Positions 16,462 to 25,149 of a stretch of 64,000 nt of DNA are shown piece after piece. The stretch is taken from contig PKCK01000081.1 in assembly GCA_002862085.1 (NCBI GenBank), positions 1 through 64,000 of the forward strand, given 5' to 3'. The DNA is from Planctomycetota bacterium (GTDB lineage: Bacteria; Planctomycetota; UBA1135; GCA-002686595). The first letter of the stretch is position 1. The number at the start of each line of letters is the position of its first letter. The position numbers and the translations under genes were made by a program. The notes beneath the pieces were generated by a model, which searched no databases, was not told the DNA's origin, and worked only from the letters and a program-made list of their open reading frames with translations.

Positions 16462-18309
16462 ATGAAGAAGCTCCTCCTCCACACCCTCGCCCTGCTCTCC
16501 GCCCCGGGAGCCCTCGCCCAGGACGCCGCCCCGGCGGCGCTGCCCGACGACCTCCCGCCCGGCCTCGTCATCGAGGACGGCGCCGCCCAGCCGGCGAGCG
16601 CCTTCAGCGGGCGCCGCAACAGGATCCAGGAGGCGCTCTGGGTCGAGACCGAGTTCGACTCCGACGGCGACGGCTCCAGGGACCGCGTGTACGTCGACGT
16701 CACCCGCCCGAAGGTCACGGAGGGCGGCGCGGTCAAGGTCGCCGCGATCTACGAGACCAGCCCGTACTACTGGGGCGTCGCCGGCTTCGGCACGGACTTC
16801 TTCTGGGACCCGCGCCACGAGCTGGGCGGCCAGCCCCCCGAGCGCCCCGACGCGCCGAACATCGGCCCGCAGAAGGAGCGCATGCTCAACTCGTCGAGCT
16901 ACATCGGCACGTTCGTGCGCCGCGGTTTCGCGGTGGTCCACTCCGCGTCGCCCGGCACCGGACCAAGCCAGGGCTGCCCCACCATCGGCGGCCAGAACGA
17001 GTCCCTCGCGCCCAAGGCCGTGATCGACTGGATGTGCGGCCGCGCGAAGGGCTTCGACGCGCCGGTCGGCGGCGAAGAGGTCGTCTGCGACTGGTGCAAC
17101 GGCAAGATCGGGATGATCGGTACGTCCTACAACGGCACCCTCCCCGTCGCCGCTGCGACGACGGGCGTGGAGGGCCTCGAGACGATCGTCCCCGTCGCGC
17201 CGAACACGTCCTACTACCACTACTACCGCTCCAACGGCCTCGTCCGTCACCCCGGTGGCTACATGGGCGAGGACATCGACGTGCTCTACGACTTCGTGCA
17301 TTCCGGCGCCGAGGACCGCCGGCCGTGGTGCAACGAGAACGTGCGCGAGAAGATCCTCGAGGCGAACCTCGACCGCGTGACCGGTGACTACAGCGATTGG
17401 TGGGCGGCGCGTGACTACGTCAACCAGCTGGAGAAGGTCCGTTGCTCGGTCTTGATGGCCCATGGCTTCAACGACTGGAACGTGATGCCGGAGCACAGCG
17501 TCCGCGTGCGGGAGGCGCTCAAGGCCAAGGGGATCGAGACGATCTGCTACTACCACCAGGGCGGCCACGGCGGCGATCCGCCCATGGACCTCCTGGTCCG
17601 CTGGTTCACGCGCTACCTCTACGGCGTCGAGAACGGCGTGGAGGACGGGCCGCGCGCTTACATCGTGCGCGAGGGCGACAAGCGGTCGGCCCCCACCGCT
17701 TACGCGGACTGGCCCAACCCCGCGGCTGCGGACGTGACGCTCTTCCCCGCGGGCCCCGGCAATCAGGTCGGCCAGCTCGTCGAGGCGGGTCCCGTGAGCG
17801 GCCGCCAGCCGGTCATCGACGACGTGTCCATCACCGGCGCCGCGCTCGCTTCCGCTGGCGCCAGCGACCACCGCCTGCTCTTCGCGACCCCCGAACTCCA
17901 GGCCCCGGTGCACCTCTCGGGGACCTACCGGGTCACCCTGCGCTTGGCCGCCGACAAACCGGCGGCCAACCTGAGCGTCTGGCTCGTGTCCCTCCCCTGG
18001 ATCGACGGCGCGACGATCAACGAGAACATCATCAGCCGCGGCTGGGCCGACCCGCAGAACGCCGAGTCGATCCGAACGTCGAAGCCCCTCGAGCCGAACG
18101 GCTTCGTCGACCTCGCCTTCGACCTCCAGCCCGACGATCAGGTGATCCCCGTCGGCGCCCGGATCGGCCTGATGGTCTTCTCCAGCGACGCCGACTTCAC
18201 CCTCAAGCCGGAGAAGGGGACCCGCCTCCTGTTCGACCTCGAGGGGTGCTCGATCACCCTCCCGGTCGTCGGCGGCGCGCTCGCCTGGCGCGCCGCCACG
18301 GAGCTCTGA
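16462..18309 (+). CDS. Secreted X-Pro dipeptidyl-peptidase/CocE-family hydrolase (S15)
   Basis: The 615-residue protein begins with a clear signal peptide (KKLLLHTLALLSAPGALAQ). It has the S15 alpha/beta hydrolase core. The nucleophile is Ser222 in GTSYNG, the acid Asp lies in AHGFNDWNV and the base His in YHQGGHGG. The PepX-like insert WMCGRAKGFD(A)PVGG precedes the nucleophile. The last 200 residues form the jelly-roll X-Pro dipeptidyl-peptidase C-terminal domain. It should cleave Xaa-Pro dipeptides or related amides/esters in the periplasm or outside. The start is the ATG at 16462; a strong hairpin 40 bases after the stop ends the transcript. Confidence 0.9.
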   Translation: MKKLLLHTLALLSAPGALAQDAAPAALPDDLPPGLVIEDGAAQPASAFSGRRNRIQEALWVETEFDSDGDGSRDRVYVDVTRPKVTEGGAVKVAAIYETSPYYWGVAGFGTDFFWDPRHELGGQPPERPDAPNIGPQKERMLNSSSYIGTFVRRGFAVVHSASPGTGPSQGCPTIGGQNESLAPKAVIDWMCGRAKGFDAPVGGEEVVCDWCNGKIGMIGTSYNGTLPVAAATTGVEGLETIVPVAPNTSYYHYYRSNGLVRHPGGYMGEDIDVLYDFVHSGAEDRRPWCNENVREKILEANLDRVTGDYSDWWAARDYVNQLEKVRCSVLMAHGFNDWNVMPEHSVRVREALKAKGIETICYYHQGGHGGDPPMDLLVRWFTRYLYGVENGVEDGPRAYIVREGDKRSAPTAYADWPNPAAADVTLFPAGPGNQVGQLVEAGPVSGRQPVIDDVSITGAALASAGASDHRLLFATPELQAPVHLSGTYRVTLRLAADKPAANLSVWLVSLPWIDGATINENIISRGWADPQNAESIRTSKPLEPNGFVDLAFDLQPDDQVIPVGARIGLMVFSSDADFTLKPEKGTRLLFDLEGCSITLPVVGGALAWRAATEL

Positions 18310-18348
18310 GGAGCGGAGAGCTCCGCTCGTTCGAGGGCGCGGATCGAG

Positions 18349-18394
18349 GCCGGCCCGGCGCCACCTTCGAAGGTGGAGCCGGGCCGGCTTCTTC
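18349..18394 (+). terminator. Strong bidirectional hairpin after the X-Pro peptidase gene
   Basis: Arms GCCGGCCCGGC (18349-18359) and GCCGGGCCGGC (18378-18388) pair perfectly, with an inner CCACC/GGTGG stem and a TTCGA loop, followed by TTCTTC. It lies between convergent genes and can serve both strands. Confidence 0.75.
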
Positions 18395-18438
18395 ATCGCG
18401 GCCGCTGCGAGGCGCGGCGCCGCTGCGGGATGCGGAGC

Positions 18439-19512
18439 TCAGCGCTTCGTCGCGCGGGGCTCCTTCGCCTCGAGGCGGAGCAGCTCCACCATCGCCCCGC
18501 CCATGGCGAGGCCGACGTCCATGTAGGTCCGCGCGTCTCCGCCGTAGTGGCCGTTCGACGCGCCGCCCTGGCTGAGGGGGTGGGTGTAGACCGCGCGCAC
18601 GTCGTCCTTCAGCGCGGGGTGCGCCTGGCTCCTCCCGTCGACGGCCAGCATCGCCGCGAGGATCTGCCCCTCCACGCCGTTCGCGCCTTCCTCGGTCTGG
18701 CCGAGGCTGGCGCACACGAACTTCGCCTCAGGCGCCTCGAAGTCGGCGCGCAGGGCCTCGATCAAGCGCAGGAGGTTCCGCTCGTACATGGCGGCGTGCC
18801 CGCGGTCGTAGCGGTCCTTGTCACCCTGCCACCAGAAGAAGCCGGCGACCTCGAAGCGCGTCGCGCCCGGGTAGTAGGTGGAGAGCTCCTCGAGGACCTT
18901 CTTCGCGTTCGCCACGTCGTCGTCGTACTGCTTGCCCGCGTACCAGCCGATCTTCTTCGGCTCCGTTCCCTTCTCCCAGCGGTGCGGCGATTCACCGGAG
19001 CCCGCGTAGACCCAGGTCTTGCCGCCGTCCTCGAACTCGTAGCCGGGGCTCCCCGGCGGGAGCAGGTCCCAGCCGAGGCTGCGGTTCCCGATGCAGCTCT
19101 TCAGGATCAGCACGGGCTCCTCGAGCGCGTGGCCGAGCTGGTGGCCGATGCCCACCTCGGGCCCGATCTTCTTGCCCTCGACCGTGAGCCAGTCGTTGGC
19201 GTGCACGCGCATCCCGCCGCCGCGGGCCACCATCACGCGGACGTTGCGCACGTCCTTGCGCGTGGTCCAGGCCCCTTCGTCGTCCACGAGGAAGGGATAG
19301 CGCGACTGCTCACGCACCGCGTGCTCCAGGGTCCCGGGCTTCTCGCCGGCGACCTTGCCGAAGCCGAGCATGTTCGACTGCCCGAGGAGCACGAACACCT
19401 TGACCGGCTTCCCCATGTCAGCGGGCCGGCCATCGGGATCGGGGAGCTCGCCGCCCGGCGGGCGGACGAACGACGCGGCGAGGAGGAGCGAGGTGGCGAG
19501 GGTGCAGGTCAT
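18439..19512 (-). CDS. Secreted SGNH carbohydrate esterase (sialate O-acetylesterase-like)
   Basis: A 357-residue protein with a short signal peptide from the ATG at 19512 (TCTLATSLLLAASF). The SGNH nucleophile is Ser46 in LLGQSNMLG; the oxyanion residues follow in SCIGNRSLGWDLLPPG and FFWWQGDKD; the catalytic His is in SNGHYGGDA near the end. This matches the SASA/DUF303 acetylesterase family, which removes O-acetyl groups from sugars. Planctomycete relatives often act on algal polysaccharides, but the substrate here is not shown. The gene is preceded by 277 bases without a gene. Confidence 0.85.
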   Translation of the reverse strand: MTCTLATSLLLAASFVRPPGGELPDPDGRPADMGKPVKVFVLLGQSNMLGFGKVAGEKPGTLEHAVREQSRYPFLVDDEGAWTTRKDVRNVRVMVARGGGMRVHANDWLTVEGKKIGPEVGIGHQLGHALEEPVLILKSCIGNRSLGWDLLPPGSPGYEFEDGGKTWVYAGSGESPHRWEKGTEPKKIGWYAGKQYDDDVANAKKVLEELSTYYPGATRFEVAGFFWWQGDKDRYDRGHAAMYERNLLRLIEALRADFEAPEAKFVCASLGQTEEGANGVEGQILAAMLAVDGRSQAHPALKDDVRAVYTHPLSQGGASNGHYGGDARTYMDVGLAMGGAMVELLRLEAKEPRATKR

Positions 19513-19789
19513 GGGGTGCCGATCGGGGTCCGGGCACGGCGGGGATCCGCTCGCAGCAGCTAGGCCAGCGGGCGGTGAACGCGGCGAGCACGCGGTCGAA
19601 GGCAGGCTCGAAGCGCCCGCGGTCGGCCTCGGGTCACGTCCCCGGGGTCCTCGTCCGGCGCGCCGAGGGAGCACTCCGACGCGTCGCGCAGCGTCTCCCA
19701 CCGCGGGAGGGCGTACGCATCACCGTCAGCGGCTCGCAAACGCCGGTGGGAGTGACCCTCTTCGAGCGCTCCTTCGAGCGCCTCCACCA

Positions 19790-20572
19790 TCAGAGTTCGA
19801 ACGTGACGCCGACGCGCTCGAGGTCGTCCTTGACGAGCTCGGCGATCGCGCGCGCGAAGGCGCGGATCTCGTACTGCGCGTCGGGCTTGAGCCGCTGGTC
19901 CAGGAAGTGGAGCACTCCCTGGAGCGAAACCGTCCAGTAGGCCTGACTGTAGAGGCTCTGGGGCAGGATCATCCGCGCGATCTCCTTGGCGACGCCTCGC
20001 TCGATGCGCGCCTCGTAGCGCTCGAAGGCCTCGCGGCACTCCGCCAGCATCACGTCGCGCTCGCCCTCGTGATCGAAGTCCGGCGGCAGGTCGAAGGAGG
20101 CCTGCTTGTTGCCGTGGGGCGGGTTCGCACGCATCACGCTGGGGACGTAGAACTCCGGCGTCCACTTGACGTAGCGACCCGAGACCTCGTTCCAGGAGCA
20201 GCCCTTGTCGGTGTCGAACATCATGTCGAACACCTCGAGCGAGACCTCCTCACCCTCGACCTCGTAGGTGCGCCAGCCGCTCCCCACCTGGTACTTGAAG
20301 GCCTGGCGGAAGACGAACAGCGGAGCCTTCCAGTGGAAGGTGTAGAAGCTGTGCCGGTACGGCGAGGTGTGGCCGTGCTCCCACAGGAACGAGCAGAGCT
20401 TCTTGTCGCGCTCGTCGAAGCCCTCCTTCTGCTTGTCGTAGGAGATCCGCGCGCTGTTGACGACTTTCAGCGCGGGGTCCTGCGCCATCCGGTCCACCAG
20501 CGCGACGAAACCGATGTTGTCCCCCAGGGCGTCGATGGCGCCCTCCGGTTGATCGATCGCTGTCACGGCCAT
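19790..20572 (-). CDS. thyX: FAD-dependent thymidylate synthase with divergent, interrupted signature
   Basis: ThyX makes dTMP from dUMP using methylene-tetrahydrofolate, NADPH and FAD. The 260-residue protein keeps FRQ (88-90), SWNEVSGRY (126-134) and the C-terminal LPQSLYSQAYWTVSLQGVLH and AQYEIR segments. The family signature RHR-x2-S-x-N-E-x-S-x-R-Y is broken: RHR is replaced by Lys93-Tyr94-Gln95, and about 28 extra residues separate it from Ser126. The usual Glu of the upstream EH pair is Arg72 (SPYRHSFY). No thyA is in the window. The enzyme may be active with an altered dUMP/FAD site. The ATG at 20572 is the natural start. Confidence 0.9.
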   Translation of the reverse strand: MAVTAIDQPEGAIDALGDNIGFVALVDRMAQDPALKVVNSARISYDKQKEGFDERDKKLCSFLWEHGHTSPYRHSFYTFHWKAPLFVFRQAFKYQVGSGWRTYEVEGEEVSLEVFDMMFDTDKGCSWNEVSGRYVKWTPEFYVPSVMRANPPHGNKQASFDLPPDFDHEGERDVMLAECREAFERYEARIERGVAKEIARMILPQSLYSQAYWTVSLQGVLHFLDQRLKPDAQYEIRAFARAIAELVKDDLERVGVTFEL

Positions 20573-20658
20573 CGAGGCATTCTAGCGACCAGGAAGCCCG
20601 GACCCTCCGCCTGCGCCCCGGTTCCGTGGGCGGCTCCTGAGCACACCCCTCGATGCTC

Positions 20659-23463
20659 TCAGGGGCGCGTCGGCAGAGCGCGCAGCCAGATCGCCCGCTC
20701 CGCGGCGAAGCCCGGCCGTCCCTGGAGCGCCGCCGCCGTGACCCGGACCAGCACGGGCCCCGCCTCCGCCGTCTCGCCCTCGAGGGCGCCGACGACCTGC
20801 TGTCGCACCCGCCCCGTCCAGAGATCCAGGCAGAGCCCTCGCGCCGCCCGCCAGCGCTCGGCCTCCGGGAGCTCGCCGGCCAGCGCCAGCCAACCGGCGG
20901 CGCGCGCGCGTTCCCACCCGCGCCCCGGTCGCTCGCCTCCGAGTCCGAAGAGCCCGACCTCGATCAGCGTCGGCGCCACCGCTGCCCCCCTGGCTCCGCG
21001 ACCGAGGGAGACGAGGACGCGCCCGTCGATGCCGGACCACCCCGGCGTCGCCTCGAGCACCGCAGGGCCGAGGCCGACCGCGGCGAGGGTCGTGAAGGCC
21101 TCCACCTCCGCAGCCCACCGGAAATCCACGCGCAGGAGTTCACGGCCCTCGAGCCGCGCCGCGAGATCCCCGCGCGCCGCGGCCAGCGGGCGCGCGAGAA
21201 CGGCGACGAGTACGGCGCGGCCAGCGGGCCCCACCCGACGCTCGGACTCCTGACCGGCGCCGGTCCGACGAAGGTCCGCCGCGAGCCCGCGCGCGCACGA
21301 CTGCAGCAGCCCCCCGCGCAGCGCCACCAGCGCCTCGCGGAGGTCCGGCGCCGGGGCGGCGGCGATACGGCCGTCGCAGCGAACGAGGAACTGCGCCCCC
21401 ACCTCGAGGGCCTCCGCGCCGTCGTCCGCGCGGCGCACCGCCACCTCGCGGGCGAGCTCGAAGACCTCCTCGTCCGCGGCGGGGCGGTCGATCGCCATGC
21501 GGAGGATCGAATCCAACGGACGCCAGCGCCCTCTCGCCGCCGCGAGTTCGATGGCGGCCCGGGCCTCGGGCGTCGCGCCCGTGCGCAGCTGGGCGGCGAT
21601 CAACCCGTCGAGCCCGGGCACGAGACGGCCGGCCGGCACCAGCGAGAGCGCGCGCAGGATCCGCAGGCGCAGCGTGCCGTCGACGCCGCTGAAGTCCCGG
21701 AGCAGTGCCTCCCCCGCCGCCGTCGCCAGCTCGGGCTCCGCCCCGTGGGCGAGGATCTGCAGGCCGGCCTCGACGCGCACCCGCCGTGGAACACCGGCGT
21801 CGAGCAGGTCCGCCATCTCCTCGCTGCTGACGCGCGCCAGCTCGAGCACGGCGCGCTTGGGGAACTTGGGCCGCGCGTCGCCGCGCGCCTCGTCCCCGTG
21901 CAAAAGGTCCATCGTGCGGCGCAGTCCGTCGGCGAGGAGCTCGACGGTGGCCCCGTCCGGCGACCGCCCGAGCGCTCGCGCGAGCTGCGACGCCACGCCG
22001 TCGTGGGCCAGCGCCTCCGGATAGCTCGGCGCCGTCACCAGCGCGTCGAGCGCGCGGGACAGGACCCCACGGAGCGCGGCCTGGACCTCCGCATCGTCCT
22101 CGAACAGCCCGCACAGTTCGATCACCGACGGATCGGGCGCGCGGCTCGCCAGCAGGAGCTCGAGCAGGTCGTCCCTGAAGAGCGGTGACCGACGCTCCCG
22201 CGTCAGCCTCCTCAGGAGGTCGAGCTGGCGCCGCTCCCCGACGTCCGCTGCCGCGCGCCAGGAGTCGAGCAACGCACCGTCGGCCTCCGGGGCGTGCGTG
22301 GAGATCCAGTCGAAGGCCCGCGGGACCAGATCATCGTCCCCGCTCGCCAGCGCGCGCAGCACGACGCCGAGGAGCTCGCGCTCATCCCCGTACGCGAAGC
22401 GCCGACCGGCGATGTAGAGCGCCGTCATCGCGAGGTCCTCGTCGCCACGCTCGACGCAGGCCAGGAGTCCCGCTGGCGGGAGCGGCGATGCCGTCCCGTC
22501 GACGGCCTCCAACGCGTCCACCCGCTCCGGCTCCTCGGCCGAGAGGACCGCGGCGAGCCCCTCCAGGGGGTCGAGCATCCGCAGCCCTGCCCCGGACGCG
22601 GGCGAGGTGAGCAGCGCGCGCGCCACCTCGTCGATGGCCTCCGCCGAGCCGAGGGCGCGCGACGCGCGGCGCGCCTGCAGCTCCTCCGCCGCGATGCGGA
22701 CGAGCTCCACCTGATCCTCGTCGAGCTCGGGGGCCAGCCGCGCCCAGGCGGGAGCCGCGACGGCGATCCGCGGCTCGGCGCGGGCCGCGCCCACCAGCTG
22801 CATCAACGCGGAAGGGAGGCCGTACGAGCCGACAGCGCCGATCGCCTCCCGGTCGAAGGGCAGCGGGAGCACCGCGGGCATCCACTCCTCCCAGGACGCA
22901 TCGAGCGTGCTTCCCCCCAGCGTCCGCAGCCGCTCCAGGGCCGCGGCCGTTCCGCCGTGCAGCCCGATGCGCGTCAAGAGTTCGACGAGAGCGCTCGCAG
23001 CGATGGGCGGGCGCTCGAGCTCGAGGACACGGCGTGCGAACACGCCGCGGAACGCGGGGTCATCGAGGAGTGCGCGGGCGAGACGGTCGAGCGCGGCTTC
23101 ACGCCACGCGAGGTGAGGCGCGTCGAGGGCGGCGAGGAGCCTCTCGGTGAGGCGGCCCGGATCGGGCTCGACGAGGATCCGAAGGGCGGGCCCGCCCACC
23201 TCGCGGCGCGCAGGGCTGAACCCGTCGCCGTGCAGGCCGCCTGCGCGATACACCGCGTCCAGCGCAGCGAACTCCCGGGCCCAGTCGGGACCGCCGATCG
23301 AGAGGAGAGCGCCCTCCGCAGCCGCGGTCGTGACGCCCTCGAGCCCGCGCTCCGCGGCCAGGGCGCGCAGCGCGAGCTCGCGGTCCACGGCGAGCTCCTG
23401 AGCAGCGATCGCGGCCGGCGCAGCGATCGCGCCGACGAGGAGGGTCAGCAGGAGCCGCTTCAC
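20659..23463 (-). CDS. Large secreted HEAT-repeat-like protein
   Basis: The 934-residue protein begins at GTG 23463 with a signal peptide (KRLLLTLLVGAIAAPAAIA). The whole mature part is alpha-helical, built of repeated 35-45-residue helical pairs with leucine, alanine and acidic spacing typical of HEAT/ARM repeats (for example LERPPIAASALVELLTRIGL). There are no catalytic motifs. It is likely an extracytoplasmic scaffold or binding protein. Its GTG start overlaps the TGA of the asparaginase gene as GTGA, so the two are translated together, although I know no functional link. Confidence 0.75.
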   Translation of the reverse strand: MKRLLLTLLVGAIAAPAAIAAQELAVDRELALRALAAERGLEGVTTAAAEGALLSIGGPDWAREFAALDAVYRAGGLHGDGFSPARREVGGPALRILVEPDPGRLTERLLAALDAPHLAWREAALDRLARALLDDPAFRGVFARRVLELERPPIAASALVELLTRIGLHGGTAAALERLRTLGGSTLDASWEEWMPAVLPLPFDREAIGAVGSYGLPSALMQLVGAARAEPRIAVAAPAWARLAPELDEDQVELVRIAAEELQARRASRALGSAEAIDEVARALLTSPASGAGLRMLDPLEGLAAVLSAEEPERVDALEAVDGTASPLPPAGLLACVERGDEDLAMTALYIAGRRFAYGDERELLGVVLRALASGDDDLVPRAFDWISTHAPEADGALLDSWRAAADVGERRQLDLLRRLTRERRSPLFRDDLLELLLASRAPDPSVIELCGLFEDDAEVQAALRGVLSRALDALVTAPSYPEALAHDGVASQLARALGRSPDGATVELLADGLRRTMDLLHGDEARGDARPKFPKRAVLELARVSSEEMADLLDAGVPRRVRVEAGLQILAHGAEPELATAAGEALLRDFSGVDGTLRLRILRALSLVPAGRLVPGLDGLIAAQLRTGATPEARAAIELAAARGRWRPLDSILRMAIDRPAADEEVFELAREVAVRRADDGAEALEVGAQFLVRCDGRIAAAPAPDLREALVALRGGLLQSCARGLAADLRRTGAGQESERRVGPAGRAVLVAVLARPLAAARGDLAARLEGRELLRVDFRWAAEVEAFTTLAAVGLGPAVLEATPGWSGIDGRVLVSLGRGARGAAVAPTLIEVGLFGLGGERPGRGWERARAAGWLALAGELPEAERWRAARGLCLDLWTGRVRQQVVGALEGETAEAGPVLVRVTAAALQGRPGFAAERAIWLRALPTRP

Positions 23464-24491
23464 AGGACCTCGACCCGCCCCACCTCGATCCCCGCCCAGT
23501 TGCGCAGCACCGACGCGCGGAAGCGCTCGAGGGCTCTCGCACCCGCGTCGTCGATGAGTTCGAAGCGCCGGAGGAGCTCGACGACGACGGCGTGGAGCCC
23601 GCGCAGCCCGCCGTCGTCCATCTTCACGGCGAGGGCCACGTCCTCGCCCGGCACGCCGACGGCGTAGATCGCCTCCGCGCCGATCTTCGGGAAGAGCCGC
23701 CCCCCGGAGGCGCGCACGATGGCGGTGCAGAGGCGCCTGTGCTCTCCCGCGAGGAGGACGGGGTGCGCCGCGACGGCCCGCTGGATCCGCTCCGCAGCAG
23801 TCCGGCGCTCGGGCGCCAGGCCGTCCGGATTCGTGACGCGCGCGAAGCCGAGGGCCAGCGCGCTGAGGGGCGTGCGGAAGGTCGGCGCGGAGCAGCCGTC
23901 GACGGCGACCCCGAGCTCCTCCGGCGTGCGGTCCGTCATGTCCGCCACGGCCGCCCTGACGAGCGTCTGACCGGGAGAGTCGAACTCGAGGTAGCTCGCG
24001 GGATCCGCGCCGAGGAAGCGGGTGAGGGCCAGGAACCCCGCGTGCTTGCCCGAGCAGTTGTTGTGGATCCGACCCGGCTCGTGACCGCTCTCCTGGAGCG
24101 CGCGGCGCGCGGCCGGGTCGCCCGGCGGCTGTGGCCCGCATCCCAGGTGCTCCTCGGCCAGTTCGAGCCGGCCGAGCAGGCCTCGGGCCGTGCGGACGTG
24201 GGCGTCCTCGGCGTTGTGGCTCGAGACGGCGAGGCAGAGCTCCTCGTCGGTCAGGCCGATCCTGTCGGCGGCGCCGGTCTCGAGCAGGGGGAGCACCTGG
24301 AGGCACTTGACCGAGCTCCGCGCGAAGAAGGGGTGATCCACGGCGCCCGCGGACTCCAGCACGTTCCCCGCCGTGTCGACGAGGCAGAAGGCACCGCGGT
24401 GGACGGACTCCACGCCGTCCCCGCGCCAGGCCCGGACCAGGACGGGGTTGTCGGGGTAGGCGCTGCCGCTCGCCTCGGGAGGAGCCGTCAT
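23460..24491 (-). CDS. L-asparaginase, Rhizobium etli (ReAV, class 3) type
   Basis: A 343-residue asparaginase that hydrolyses asparagine to aspartate and ammonia. The serine-beta-lactamase-like SxxK pair is Ser59-x-x-Lys62 (ARSSVKCL). The second Ser is in VSSHNAED. The two Cys of the zinc site are Cys146 (HNNCSGKHAG) and Cys200 (DGCSAPTF), and the conserved FPKIGAEA Lys follows. All these features match the inducible R. etli enzyme, not the E. coli types. The ATG at 24491 is used. It is the first gene of a two-gene unit with the secreted HEAT protein. Confidence 0.92.
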   Translation of the reverse strand: MTAPPEASGSAYPDNPVLVRAWRGDGVESVHRGAFCLVDTAGNVLESAGAVDHPFFARSSVKCLQVLPLLETGAADRIGLTDEELCLAVSSHNAEDAHVRTARGLLGRLELAEEHLGCGPQPPGDPAARRALQESGHEPGRIHNNCSGKHAGFLALTRFLGADPASYLEFDSPGQTLVRAAVADMTDRTPEELGVAVDGCSAPTFRTPLSALALGFARVTNPDGLAPERRTAAERIQRAVAAHPVLLAGEHRRLCTAIVRASGGRLFPKIGAEAIYAVGVPGEDVALAVKMDDGGLRGLHAVVVELLRRFELIDDAGARALERFRASVLRNWAGIEVGRVEVL

Positions 24492-24594
24492 CGAAGAGAT
24501 TCTAGGGAGCGCGCGGGGCGTCGCTGCAGGGGTCCCGGCGGTCCGCACCGCTCGCCGTGAACGCCGGGGCCCCTGGCGCGGTACCCTTCCCGCG

Positions 24595-25149
24595 ATGTCC
24601 GCACCCGAGACACGACCGGAGGTGCAGCTGCGCGTGGCCCGCGTGGTCCTGCGCGAGCGCTCGCCCCAGCAGTGGGTCTTCCTCCAGGAGGCTCACCCGC
24701 GCGAGGGCGCCGAGCCCCGCGGCTTCCCGATCGTGATCGGCTCCGGGGAGGCCTTCGAGATCCATCGGGTCCTCCACAGCGAGGACACGCCCCGGCCCCT
24801 CACCCACGAGCTCGCCGGACATCTCGTGGACGCCCTCGGCTCGCGGTTGGTCGGCGTCGACATCGTCGACCTGCGCTCGAACACCTTCTACGCGCAGCTC
24901 CGGCTGGAGGCCCCCCGTACAGCGGCGGGCGACACCAACGACCCGACCGGCGCGGAGGAGATCCTCGTGGACGCGCGCCCGAGCGACGCCCTCGCCCTCG
25001 CCTTGCGTGTGGGCGCTCCGATCCGCGTCCCGGAGGCGCTCCTCGAGGAGGTGCGCACCGACGACGCCACCGACCCGCTCCCCGGAACGGACGGCGACGC
25101 GGACGAGGGCGAGACCTTCGGGCCCGAGGACCCCTTCCCCGACCTTTGA
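24595..25149 (+). CDS. Bifunctional nuclease family protein (BFN, DUF151)
   Basis: A 184-residue protein of the BFN family. Diagnostic segments are PIVIGSGEAFEIHRVL near residue 45, the RSNTFYAQLRL strand and VDARPSDALALALRVGAPI near residue 125, followed by an acidic tail. Plant homologues cleave RNA and single-stranded DNA; in bacteria the role is not settled. The ATG at 24595 is divergent from the asparaginase gene (103-base gap). The downstream membrane-protein gene starts inside its stop codon. Confidence 0.88.
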   Translation: MSAPETRPEVQLRVARVVLRERSPQQWVFLQEAHPREGAEPRGFPIVIGSGEAFEIHRVLHSEDTPRPLTHELAGHLVDALGSRLVGVDIVDLRSNTFYAQLRLEAPRTAAGDTNDPTGAEEILVDARPSDALALALRVGAPIRVPEALLEEVRTDDATDPLPGTDGDADEGETFGPEDPFPDL

